Source: an uncultured Muribaculaceae bacterium (lineage in GTDB: Bacteria; Bacteroidota; Bacteroidia; Bacteroidales; Muribaculaceae). Taken from it: a stretch of DNA of 64,000 bases. The stretch is taken from contig CAJUKE010000001.1 in the NCBI GenBank assembly GCA_910587075.1, positions 62,001 to 126,000 of the forward strand. Direction: 5' to 3'. Shown here one piece after another: positions 1-7,633 of this stretch; position 1 is the stretch's first letter, and each line of letters begins with the position of its first letter. The notes under the pieces were generated by a model. That model worked only from the letters and a program-made list of their open reading frames with translations, made no database searches and was not told the DNA's origin. Position numbers and translations under genes: made by a program.

Positions 1-1
1 A

Positions 2-580
2 AAACAGAAAAGCATCAAAGGCACCAAGACCGAGCAGAACCTCGTGATCGCCTATCTCGCTGAATCCAGCGCATACACCCGCTATACGTTCTACGCACAG
101 CAGGCCGATAAAGAGAATTATTTCCCCATCGGGGAGGTTTTCCGCGACACCGCCGCCAACGAGCTGCGCCACTCGAAGATTTATTTCAAATTTCTCGAAG
201 GGGGCTCGCTGACAGTGCCCGTTGCCGCCGACGCGGGCGTCATTGGCGACACAGCCTCAAACCTGGCCACCGCTGCCGCCGAGGAGCTCTCCGAGGGTGT
301 GCAGCTCTATACCGATGCCGCCGACGTGGCTGAAAAGGAGGGATTCCCCGAAATCGCCTCGCATTTCCGTCATATCGCCGAAATCGAACAGCACCACCAC
401 GACCGCTTCGAGCACTACCTCAAGCAGGTAAAGGAGGGCACCGTGTGGAAGCGCGAGAAACCGATCAAATGGCAGTGCCTCGTATGCGGCTACGTTTTCG
501 AGGGCACCGAGCCCCCCAAGGTATGCCCCGCGTGCGACCATCCCTACCAGCACTATATGGCCCTCGATTATCCCGAATAA
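2..580 (+). CDS. Rubrerythrin, 5' end cut by window edge
   Basis: This is a diiron peroxidase that reduces hydrogen peroxide in the cytoplasm of anaerobes. Reading continues to the left edge in the same frame (KSIKGTKTEQN), which matches the usual rubrerythrin N-terminus, so the GTG at 44 is internal and the true start lies just outside the window. The 192 visible residues hold a ferritin-like four-helix domain with the iron-ligand patterns ANELRH and EIEQHH, then a C-terminal rubredoxin-like domain with two CxxC pairs (CLVC and CPAC) that bind one iron. It is followed directly by a strong terminator, so it ends its transcription unit. Oxidative-stress defence fits with the aerotolerance operon further along the window. 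The family assignment is firm; only the extreme N-terminus is missing. Confidence 0.93.
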   Translation, partial: KQKSIKGTKTEQNLVIAYLAESSAYTRYTFYAQQADKENYFPIGEVFRDTAANELRHSKIYFKFLEGGSLTVPVAADAGVIGDTASNLATAAAEELSEGVQLYTDAADVAEKEGFPEIASHFRHIAEIEQHHHDRFEHYLKQVKEGTVWKREKPIKWQCLVCGYVFEGTEPPKVCPACDHPYQHYMALDYPE

Positions 581-600
581 TCATCGGCCAAAGAATACGC

Positions 601-640
601 GGCGGCGCCATCCCGGACCTGTATCCGGGGCGGCGCCGCC
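601..640 (+). terminator. Terminator hairpin after rubrerythrin
   Basis: GGCGGCGCC at 601-609 pairs with GGCGCCGCC at 632-640, and CCCGGA at 612-617 pairs with TCCGGG at 624-629. The result is a long GC-rich stem 20 bases after the rubrerythrin stop. The T-run after it is poor (TCATTGTTG), so termination may need help from Rho. Confidence 0.7.
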
Positions 641-693
641 TCATTGTTGAAAACTTTCGGCCGACGCGGCGCGGCTGTATTGCGAAAAATGCA

Positions 694-701
694 TAACTTC
701 G
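694..701 (+). promoter_or_regulatory. Candidate -7 element for thymidine kinase
   Basis: TAACTTCG matches the Bacteroidetes -7 consensus TAnnTTTG at seven of eight positions. No good TTTG lies 19-20 bases upstream. Its position supports the ATG at 731 as the start and argues against the in-frame ATG at 644. Confidence 0.35.
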
Positions 702-730
702 CCATCAGAATCCAACAACCCATCCGCGCA

Positions 731-1378
731 ATGAACCGCAAAGGCAAGCTATATTTCCGATACGGCACCATGGGGTCGGCCAAAACCGCCCTCCTGCTCA
801 CCACCGCCTACAACTTCGAAGAACGCAGAATGCGCTACATCTGCATGAAGCCCGCTACCGACACGCGCGACCTGCGCAACGTGATCCGCTCGCGGCTCGG
901 CATCGAGCGTGAATGCTCCTGGATCTATCCGGAGACCGACCTTTACGAGTTCGCCCGCGAAAAATTCACCCGCGAGGGGGTGGTGGTCGACTGGATTCTT
1001 ATCGACGAGGCGCAGTTCCTCACGGCGCAGCAAGTCGACCAACTGTCGAGAGTTGTCGACGACTTCGGATCCAACGTTATATGCTACGGCTTGCGTACAG
1101 ACTTCAAAACCAACCTTTTCGAAGGTTCGAAACGTCTGTTCGAAATAGCCGACACCATCGACGAGATAAAATCGACCTGCACCTGCGGCCACAAGACAAT
1201 CGTCAACGCACGCATCGACTCAAACGGCGGCATAGTAAGCGAGGGCGCGCAGGTTGAAATCGGAGGCGACGACCGTTATATCGCGGTTTGCCGCAAATGC
1301 TGGCGCGACCGCCGCATCGCCAAAGCCGCCTCGCTCTCACTCCCCTTCCCCCAGGAAACCATCCTCGAACAGGAATAA
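731..1378 (+). CDS. tdk: Thymidine kinase, type II
   Basis: It phosphorylates thymidine to dTMP with ATP in the pyrimidine salvage pathway. The 215-residue product is normal for the family. Visible motifs are a P-loop at about residues 12-19 (GTMGSAKT, with Ala where Gly is more usual), a Walker B-like segment ILIDEAQFL, and a C-terminal zinc-binding part with CTCGHK and CRKCW. I chose the ATG at 731 over the in-frame ATG at 644 because the family begins just before the GKLYFRYG segment and because a candidate promoter lies at 694-701. The gene stands alone between two hairpin terminators. The Ala in the P-loop is a mild departure and should not by itself abolish activity. Confidence 0.9.
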   Translation: MNRKGKLYFRYGTMGSAKTALLLTTAYNFEERRMRYICMKPATDTRDLRNVIRSRLGIERECSWIYPETDLYEFAREKFTREGVVVDWILIDEAQFLTAQQVDQLSRVVDDFGSNVICYGLRTDFKTNLFEGSKRLFEIADTIDEIKSTCTCGHKTIVNARIDSNGGIVSEGAQVEIGGDDRYIAVCRKCWRDRRIAKAASLSLPFPQETILEQE

Positions 1379-1395
1379 TACGACTTTATACACCC

Positions 1396-1422
1396 CGCCG
1401 CGGCCCGTGTGGGCTCGCGGCG
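1396..1422 (+). terminator. Terminator hairpin after tdk
   Basis: CGCCGCG at 1396-1402 pairs with CGCGGCG at 1416-1422, and the inner GCCC at 1403-1406 pairs with GGGC at 1411-1414. One T is bulged. A T-rich stretch (ATTTGTTTAT) follows, 18 bases after the tdk stop. Confidence 0.7.
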
Positions 1423-1474
1423 CCATTTGTTTATATCGTTTGTTTGTCAGGCGGGTGAACTTTTATCAGCCTGA

Positions 1475-1506
1475 TTTGGTTAATTAAAGAAAAAGCCGTA
1501 AATTTG
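1475..1506 (+). promoter_or_regulatory. Promoter of rho
   Basis: TTTG at 1475-1478, a 20-base spacer, and TAAATTTG at 1499-1506 match both elements of the Bacteroidetes primary promoter. Transcription should begin near 1513, which gives rho an untranslated leader of about 390 bases. Confidence 0.75.
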
Positions 1507-1550
1507 TGGCGAATTTAAAGGGAAAGCCAGGATGATGCCTCCCGATGGCT

Positions 1551-1665
1551 CCGCGCTCCCCCGCCTCCCCCTCTTTCCAGACTCCCCCTCCTCTCTTCCT
1601 CTCCCCCCTCTTCTCCTTCTACCCGGCGTTTCAGCCTCCCCTCCTCCATCACCCACCTATCTTCG
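1551..1665 (+). promoter_or_regulatory. Cytosine-rich, G-depleted tract in the rho leader
   Basis: The sense strand has only two G between 1558 and 1623, and none in the 44 bases from 1581 to 1624, while C and T fill the rest. C-rich, G-poor unstructured RNA is what Rho binds. The tract lies inside the predicted rho 5' leader, so it is a candidate Rho-utilisation site for autoregulation. The rest of the 1379-1906 gap holds the tdk terminator, the rho promoter and a small hairpin (TCCGC 1840-1844 with GCGGA 1853-1857); I see no gene there. Confidence 0.5.
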
Positions 1666-1906
1666 AATCTCTTTCCGCGACCGACGGCCCGGCTTACATA
1701 TGCCCGGCTGCCATCAATCCAGCCCGGACAATGTCCCGGCACAACGGATAAAATTTCTCATCGATATTAAATCAGAACCGAAAACGGTACTTCCCAATAC
1801 CCGCCCCGCGTTTTCAAACTCCATTTAGCATCAAAGGATTCCGCCAATATTAGCGGACTCCGGCGGCGAGCGGCCCCCACAATCCCCCCGAACCATACGA
1901 CTCAAG

Positions 1907-4012
1907 ATGTACAATATCTCTGAACTGCAGAACATGGCCGACGACCAGCTCACCGGTGTCGCCAAAGAAGTGGGACTTAAGAAAATAAGTCTCGACAACA
2001 AGGAACAGCTTATTTACCAGATACTCGACCAGCAGGCCATAACCCTCTCGGCCAACGCCGAGCCCGTCGAGAAAAAGCGCCGCGGCCGCAAGCCCAAGAG
2101 CGAGCAGTCCGACGCCGCCGAGCAGCCCAAGGCCGAGGAGCAGCCCAAGAAACGGGGCCGCAAACCCAAGAAGCAGACCGAGGAAGCCGAGGAGCCGAAA
2201 GCGCCCGCTACCGAGGCCGAGCCAGCCGAGGCCGCAGAAACCCCTGCCGCTGAAAAGCAGCCCAAAAAGCGCGGGCGCAAGCCCAAGAAACAGGCTGAGG
2301 ACGCAGCTAACGAACAGGAAGACGCAACCTCACAGGTTGCCGACACCCAGGCTGAGGCTCCCGCGGCCGTAGCCGCCGTCGAGCAGATTCCCGCCGTGGC
2401 CGCCTCATCGATCGCCGCTGAAGAGCGCCCCGCGGAAAACCGCGAAGGGGAGCAGCGCGACGGCTCCAACCGCCAAAACCGCCAGAACCGCTTCCAGCAG
2501 CAGAAAGGGCAGCGCGTATTCACCCCCCGCGGCGACCGCCAGCCCGAAGGTGAACCCTCCCAGGCCACAGCGGAGCTCCCCCGCCAGGAAGAGACCGCCG
2601 AGCAGCAGCGCACGCGCCAGAACCCTCCCGGGGTGTTCGGCCGCAACGTCGACGAATCGTTCGGCTCCTTCTTCCCCCGTATGGGTGGCGGCCGCGGTTT
2701 CGCTCCCCGCGGAAACCGCGACAACCAGCAGCATCAGCAGCAACACCAGCAGCATCAGCAGCAGCCCGCGCCGGAATTCCCCGCCGAGCCCATCACCATT
2801 CGCGAACCGGGCGCACAGAAGCAGATCCAGGAACCCAAGAATAAAAAGGGCAAGAAGCAGAAACAGCAGCAGAAAATGCCGCTCTACAGCTTCGACGGCT
2901 TCATAGAGGCTTCGGGCGTGCTCGAAGTGATGCCCGAGGGGTACGGATTCCTCCGCTCAAGCGACTTCAACTACCTCGCCTCGCCTGACGACATCTACGT
3001 CACCCAGGCGCAAATCAAGAGCTACGGCCTCAAGCCGGGCGACGTCGTGGAGTGCACGATCGCGCCTCCCCGCGAAGGCGAAAAGTACTTCCCTATGTCG
3101 GAAGCGCTGAAAATCAACGGCCGCACCCCCGAATTTATCCGCGACCGCGTGCCCTTCGAGCACCTCACCCCCCTATTCCCCGACGAGAAATTCAACATCA
3201 CCGGAGGAAAGCACTCCAACAATCTCTCGACCAGGGTTGTTGATATGTTCTCCCCCATCGGCAAAGGACAGCGCGCCCTCATCGTTGCGCCTCCTAAAAC
3301 CGGTAAGACCATTCTCCTCAAGGATATAGCCAACGCCATCGCCGAGAACCACCCCGAGGTGTACATCATGATCCTGCTCATCGACGAGCGCCCCGAGGAG
3401 GTTACCGATATGAGCCGCTCGGTCAACGCCGAGGTAATCGCCTCGACCTTCGACGAGCCCGCCGACCGCCACGTCAAAATCGCCGGCATCGTGCTCGAAA
3501 AAGCCAAGCGAATGGTTGAGTGCGGCCACGACGTCGTGATTCTCCTCGACTCCATTACCCGCCTGGCCCGCGCCTACAACACCGCGCAGCCCGCTTCAGG
3601 CAAGATTCTCTCGGGCGGTGTCGACGCCAACGCCCTGCAGAAACCGAAACGCTTCTTCGGCGCGGCCCGCAACATCGAAGGTGGCGGCTCGCTGACCATC
3701 ATCGCCACAGCCCTCACCGAAACCTCCTCCAAGATGGACGAGGTGATCTTCGAGGAATTTAAAGGCACCGGCAACATGGAGCTGCAGCTCGACCGCAAGC
3801 TCTCCAATAAGCGCATATTCCCCGCCGTCGACATCATGGCCTCCTCCACCCGCCGCGACGACCTGCTTTTGCGCGAGGAGACCCTCAACCGAATGTGGAT
3901 TCTGCGCCGCTTCCTCTCGGACCGCAACTCGATCGAGGCGATGGAGTTCATCAAGGAGCGTATGGAGCGCACCGCCGACAACGACGAGCTCCTCCGCACC
4001 ATGGGCGACTAA
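1907..4012 (+). CDS. rho: Transcription termination factor Rho with long disordered insert
   Basis: Rho is a hexameric RNA helicase that ends transcription of untranslated C-rich RNA. At 701 residues it is far longer than E. coli Rho (419). Residues 1-45 form the N-terminal Rho domain. Residues of roughly 50-325 are low complexity: first three basic RGRKPK blocks among Glu, Ala and Pro, then Arg, Asn, Gln and His runs. The RNA-binding cold-shock-like fold starts near residue 335 (GVLEVMPEGYGFLRS). The ATPase core follows, with the P-loop APPKTGKT at 461-468, then LLIDERPEEV, DSITRLARAYN and the R-loop region GTGNMEL. Known work on Bacteroides Rho links such a disordered region to phase separation; that it does so here is inference. 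The long leader suggests autoregulation. Confidence 0.97.
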   Translation: MYNISELQNMADDQLTGVAKEVGLKKISLDNKEQLIYQILDQQAITLSANAEPVEKKRRGRKPKSEQSDAAEQPKAEEQPKKRGRKPKKQTEEAEEPKAPATEAEPAEAAETPAAEKQPKKRGRKPKKQAEDAANEQEDATSQVADTQAEAPAAVAAVEQIPAVAASSIAAEERPAENREGEQRDGSNRQNRQNRFQQQKGQRVFTPRGDRQPEGEPSQATAELPRQEETAEQQRTRQNPPGVFGRNVDESFGSFFPRMGGGRGFAPRGNRDNQQHQQQHQQHQQQPAPEFPAEPITIREPGAQKQIQEPKNKKGKKQKQQQKMPLYSFDGFIEASGVLEVMPEGYGFLRSSDFNYLASPDDIYVTQAQIKSYGLKPGDVVECTIAPPREGEKYFPMSEALKINGRTPEFIRDRVPFEHLTPLFPDEKFNITGGKHSNNLSTRVVDMFSPIGKGQRALIVAPPKTGKTILLKDIANAIAENHPEVYIMILLIDERPEEVTDMSRSVNAEVIASTFDEPADRHVKIAGIVLEKAKRMVECGHDVVILLDSITRLARAYNTAQPASGKILSGGVDANALQKPKRFFGAARNIEGGGSLTIIATALTETSSKMDEVIFEEFKGTGNMELQLDRKLSNKRIFPAVDIMASSTRRDDLLLREETLNRMWILRRFLSDRNSIEAMEFIKERMERTADNDELLRTMGD

Positions 4013-4085
4013 CCGCCTCGCTATTCAAAGAAGTTTTGTAGCGAACAACGTTTTTCGGCCAAAGCCCGAAATTCAAGCATACAGC

Positions 4086-4130
4086 AAACCCCGCTAAAAG
4101 CCTTTTTACAAAGCTTTAGCGGGGTTTATT
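4086..4130 (+). terminator. Intrinsic terminator of rho
   Basis: AAACCCCGCTAAA at 4086-4098 pairs perfectly over 13 bases with TTTAGCGGGGTTT at 4115-4127. The loop is 16 bases, and a short T/A run follows. Confidence 0.85.
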
Positions 4131-4148
4131 AGTGGTATTCAGGTAATT

Positions 4149-4179
4149 ATGAGGCCGTGCGAGGTGCGCACGACCTCAT
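4149..4179 (-). terminator. Hairpin after the C10 homologue gene
   Basis: ATGAGG at 4149-4154 pairs with CCTCAT at 4174-4179, and CGTGCG at 4156-4161 pairs with CGCACG at 4167-4172, with one mismatch between them. It lies 9 bases past the stop of the minus-strand gene. No T-run follows on that strand, so its use as a terminator is only likely. Confidence 0.5.
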
Positions 4180-4188
4180 AAAGAATTG

Positions 4189-6699
4189 TTACCTCGGAAT
4201 TTTCACAGCACGGGTCTCGCCAGCACGCGAATGGGCAACTACAATCGTAAGCCCCGCGGGAAACGCCGAGAGATCAGCGCTGACAGCGGTATCGCCCGAA
4301 GCCGCGCGCCACGACCCAAGGAGTGCGCCTGAAGCGGAATAAGCCTCCACTCGGTCAATACCCTCCTCACACTCAGCCGTCACTCGGCCCGAAGCGGCAT
4401 CATAGCTCACGCCAACGCCGCCCTCATCCGCGACAACCTCCTCAACCGCCGCATTGGTGAGGCTGAAATTCACTCTTCCCAGCAAAATTGTGTCATAATG
4501 ATACAGCCCGCAAATAAACTCCTCTTTATCACGATACTGCTCAGGAATAGATGTCGAGAAAGAAATTGTTTCGGAATCTCCAGGATGTAAAACGCAACGA
4601 CTTGTAACATAATCGTGGAAACGCTTGGCCACACCATTTTCTACATAGTAAATCATATATTCTAATGGCCCAGTATAATGTCCGGCTTCGCATTTAACTA
4701 CCGCGGTAAACTCAATATTGTCAGGATTGATAGCATCAACATTACCGACAATGTTAAAATCAGAGCAAGATAATTGCGGCCATTCAGAATCCTCAACCAC
4801 AATTTCAGATCCATTAAGGTCTGTCCAATAATAATCATCCATTATGAAGAAGTGATACTTCGAGTCTGGAGATACCGATTCCAAGTCACAGCGATAATAT
4901 ATGTCCTTAGTTATAAATTCGCCCGGCTCAAGATGAACCAGAAAAGGATTCAAGCGTGTGACAGCCGTATAGTCTTCCGTTATCAAAGGGGTCAGATAAC
5001 TTGTAATGGCATATTTCCTTGGGTTATATAACGTTGCTTGGAAATGATTGTACGATTTATTGTACACTATTTCCGGCACATCTATTGATACCACCGCCGG
5101 GGTGTCAAAAACCAAGTAACCTACTTTAAACTCATTTTTTCCAAGCTCATTCTTTTCCTTGCGAATGACGACATAAGGATTTTGAGTCTTAGCATGCATA
5201 AGCGCATGCCATTCATCAGGCTTTTGAGGATCGCGCCAAACCAACTCAATGAGGTTGTAACCATCGGGTAAAACGTGGAAATTATAATTCAACTTCATCT
5301 CTCTCCAACCTTTGCTTGTCGACAGGGACTCGTCAAGACAATTCGACTCGATATAGAACGGTATAAACTCCTTAACCTCATCATTAGTCACATAAGCGCC
5401 AAGCTGTACACCAAAAGCGGTAGGGGTCAAATTGAACCAACCAGCCTTAACGGTCAACTCAGTGCCGTATTCGTTGAGAGAGACTGACGTAATCGGGTCA
5501 AGCCAAATTTCTTTTTGGATATAAGCATGCGACGGATTTGGGCGTTCAATACCAAAAATACCACATCTATATATCGAGAAAACCGCACCCTCTATGTTAG
5601 ACCCATATGTGAATGGGTCGAGGGCGGAAAAACGGAAATAACCATTCGTCTCACCATCCCATCCCCAGTTAAAGTGAAAGAATCCCTCGGAAGAGTATCC
5701 ATCGCACACGAACATATTGGATGGGTTCGTAGTATCCGATATGATAACAGGTCCTAGTTGCGCTAAGTTTTCATAAACTTTGGTATTCCAGTCCGCTAGT
5801 CCGAGTTGAATCATCTGATAAATCGAGATACCCGCATCATAATTGAATTGATGTTTTAAAGCAGCAGCTACCTTGGTAAAGTGCGCTGAAGATGAATAGC
5901 GTCCATACTCAGTGCGAGCCGCATATCCCACTGCTTTAAGCAGACTTGAAACGGCGTAAATCTCGGCATCGGAAGAGGTTTCATCCAAGACGGCGGGCAT
6001 ATGGTCCCAATCGAATTTCACATCGTTGAGGCTCATTGTATGAATACCGCCATTTACGTCAGTGCAACTCACAGGGCCGAATCCATGTTCAGGCCATTTG
6101 TGGTAACTCATTACCATTCCCGCAGCCAACGCACCATAACCAACAGAGCAGTTATTGCCATCTACCATCGGGGTTTGGCTGTTGTATGGAGCGTTTGGCC
6201 CCCAGGCGTTATCTTTGAGGAGGGGGGCGATGGGGAGCCAGGCGTCGGAGTAGGCCGCTTTGGGGGTGGCGGCATCCTTGCGGATCACGGGGTGGGAGGC
6301 GGCGCGGCCGTTGGAACGGAGCCAGGCGATTTCCTCGCCGTATTGCTCCATCAATCCTTCAAGCTGCGGGGGCAAGGTAGCGGTAGCGGTTGATGTGGGC
6401 GTTATCGGCGCTCCTGAATCGGAGTAGCCGAGGAGGGCGGGGGCGGCATCGTCGGCCGACAGCAGCAGGTAACCATCGTTGCCGGGCGTGGCGAACAGGT
6501 AGACCGCCGGAATACCGTCAGCATCATTTTGGGTTTTGGCGAGCTTGTAGCTCTCCGCGCGCGTCGCGGTTACTGAAGCCGGAGCCTTACGGTCGGCCCT
6601 TACGCGCGACAATGCCTCCCCGGGCGTGAGGGGAGCAGCCGCGACCGCGCACGCCCCCATCAGGACGGCGCAGCATAAAGCGATGTGATGTTTTCGCAT
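4189..6699 (-). CDS. C10 (streptopain-like) protease homologue lacking catalytic residues
   Basis: The 836-residue secreted product has a signal peptide (1-21), a Spi-type inhibitory prodomain (about 24-130), a C10 peptidase fold (about 150-370), Ig-like regions and a C-terminal tail resembling sorting domains. Compared with the intact paralogue at 11455-13839, the nucleophile Cys is Tyr188 (GYGALA against GCVATA), the catalytic His is Asn328 (SNMFVCDGY against GHSFVCDGY), and the oxyanion Gln is Pro168 (WGPNAPYN against WNQDAPYN). The structural NWGW motif near 344-347 is kept. It is therefore predicted to be an inactive pseudoprotease, perhaps binding peptides or inhibitors. The reading frame is unbroken, so this is not simple decay. 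The middle (residues of about 173-750) is much more AT-rich than both ends. It lies downstream of folP-cdaA. Confidence 0.85.
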   Translation of the reverse strand: MRKHHIALCCAVLMGACAVAAAPLTPGEALSRVRADRKAPASVTATRAESYKLAKTQNDADGIPAVYLFATPGNDGYLLLSADDAAPALLGYSDSGAPITPTSTATATLPPQLEGLMEQYGEEIAWLRSNGRAASHPVIRKDAATPKAAYSDAWLPIAPLLKDNAWGPNAPYNSQTPMVDGNNCSVGYGALAAGMVMSYHKWPEHGFGPVSCTDVNGGIHTMSLNDVKFDWDHMPAVLDETSSDAEIYAVSSLLKAVGYAARTEYGRYSSSAHFTKVAAALKHQFNYDAGISIYQMIQLGLADWNTKVYENLAQLGPVIISDTTNPSNMFVCDGYSSEGFFHFNWGWDGETNGYFRFSALDPFTYGSNIEGAVFSIYRCGIFGIERPNPSHAYIQKEIWLDPITSVSLNEYGTELTVKAGWFNLTPTAFGVQLGAYVTNDEVKEFIPFYIESNCLDESLSTSKGWREMKLNYNFHVLPDGYNLIELVWRDPQKPDEWHALMHAKTQNPYVVIRKEKNELGKNEFKVGYLVFDTPAVVSIDVPEIVYNKSYNHFQATLYNPRKYAITSYLTPLITEDYTAVTRLNPFLVHLEPGEFITKDIYYRCDLESVSPDSKYHFFIMDDYYWTDLNGSEIVVEDSEWPQLSCSDFNIVGNVDAINPDNIEFTAVVKCEAGHYTGPLEYMIYYVENGVAKRFHDYVTSRCVLHPGDSETISFSTSIPEQYRDKEEFICGLYHYDTILLGRVNFSLTNAAVEEVVADEGGVGVSYDAASGRVTAECEEGIDRVEAYSASGALLGSWRAASGDTAVSADLSAFPAGLTIVVAHSRAGETRAVKIPR

Positions 6700-6703
6700 T
6701 GCA

Positions 6704-6757
6704 GTGTGTGTTAATAATGTGTGTGTTAATAAAATATTGGTTGATAATGTGTGTGCA
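6704..6757 (-). repeat. Short direct repeats upstream of the C10 homologue
   Basis: On the plus strand, GTGTGTGTTAATAA occurs twice around 6704-6732, and a third partial copy (ATAATGTGTGTG) lies at 6744-6755. They sit immediately before the start codon on the minus strand and could slip or bind a regulator. Confidence 0.5.
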
Positions 6758-6779
6758 GCGTGTGTCGGAGAAAAAGGTC

Positions 6780-6829
6780 GGGAGAGAGGGGAGTGAGGAG
6801 TGTGAGGAGAGTGTGTGTGGGAAGGAGAG
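6780..6829 (-). promoter_or_regulatory. G-free pyrimidine tract between cdaA and the C10 homologue
   Basis: The minus strand has no G at all over these 50 bases and is a mixture of C and T with some A. It lies just past the cdaA stop, in the direction of transcription. It resembles the tract in the rho leader and is a candidate Rho loading site that could separate cdaA from the next gene. Confidence 0.45.
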
Positions 6830-6847
6830 CGGGATGGGGAGTGGGGT

Positions 6848-7633
6848 TCAGACGGGGACGGGGAGGTTGGAGAGGCGTTTTTCGAGCTCGGTGGAGCTAA
6901 GGCGGGTTGAGAGTTTGCCGCGGTAGGCGACGGAGATGTTGCCGGTCTCTTCCGAGACTACCACGGCGAAGGCGTCGGTGGCCTGCGATATGCCGAGGGC
7001 CGAGCGGTGACGCAAGCCGAGCGAACGGGGCACGTCGGTGTCGTGGCTCACCGGGAGGATGCAGCCGGCGGCCTTAATGCGCCCCCCGGCTATGATCATG
7101 GCGCCGTCGTGGAGAGGCGAGTTCTTGAAAAATATGTTTTCGATGAGGCGGGAGTTGACCTCGGCGTTAATCATATCGCCCGACTTCTCGTAGGTTTCCA
7201 GCGGCACGTCCTGCTCGACCACGATAAGCGCCCCGGTCTTGCTTTTTGCCATGGCCATACAGGCATAGACGATAGGCATAACCCTCTCGTGGCGCTCTTG
7301 CTCGCTGCCACCCGAGTTTTTGCGGTGATGAAAGAGGTTGGTGAGGAACTTCCAGCGTTTTTTAGAGCCGAGGTCGACAAGGAAGCGCTTGATCTGCTCC
7401 TGGAATATAATCACGAGCACGAGGAGACCGATGCTCATAAACTTGTCGAGGATAGTGCCTATCAGCCTCATTCCGAGAATCTCGGAAGCCACCACCCACA
7501 CCATGATGAAGGCAAGCACACCGTAAAAGATGTTAATCGTGCCCGATTCCTTCATTATCTTGTAGAGATAATAAAGCATCAGGGCCACGATCGTGATGTC
7601 GAGCACATCCTTTATACCAAATGCCTCAATCAT
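6848..7633 (-). CDS. cdaA: Diadenylate cyclase CdaA
   Basis: It makes the second messenger cyclic di-AMP from two ATP at the membrane. The 261 residues show three N-terminal membrane helices (about 11-30, 35-52, 60-78), a linker, and a DAC domain with the DGA motif at 176-178 (LHDGAMII) and RHR at 208-210. Length and architecture are typical. Its ATG overlaps the folP stop by four bases (ATGA), so translation is probably coupled. The folP-cdaA pairing is common in Bacteroidetes, whereas Firmicutes place cdaA beside cdaR and glmM. It likely shares the folP promoter. Confidence 0.94.
   Translation of the reverse strand: MIEAFGIKDVLDITIVALMLYYLYKIMKESGTINIFYGVLAFIMVWVVASEILGMRLIGTILDKFMSIGLLVLVIIFQEQIKRFLVDLGSKKRWKFLTNLFHHRKNSGGSEQERHERVMPIVYACMAMAKSKTGALIVVEQDVPLETYEKSGDMINAEVNSRLIENIFFKNSPLHDGAMIIAGGRIKAAGCILPVSHDTDVPRSLGLRHRSALGISQATDAFAVVVSEETGNISVAYRGKLSTRLSSTELEKRLSNLPVPV

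Noticed and set aside
644..730. N-terminal extension of thymidine kinase from ATG 644
   Set aside because: The extension overlaps the rubrerythrin terminator region and a candidate promoter, and it is not part of the thymidine kinase fold.
1532..1828. Open frames in the rho leader
   Set aside because: They follow from absence of stop codons in C/T-rich DNA and give Pro/Ser/Leu strings; no start signal was found.
4189..6699. Interpretation of the C10 homologue as a pseudogene
   Set aside because: The frame is open for 836 codons with signal peptide, prodomain and tail intact, so a kept but inactive protein is more likely.
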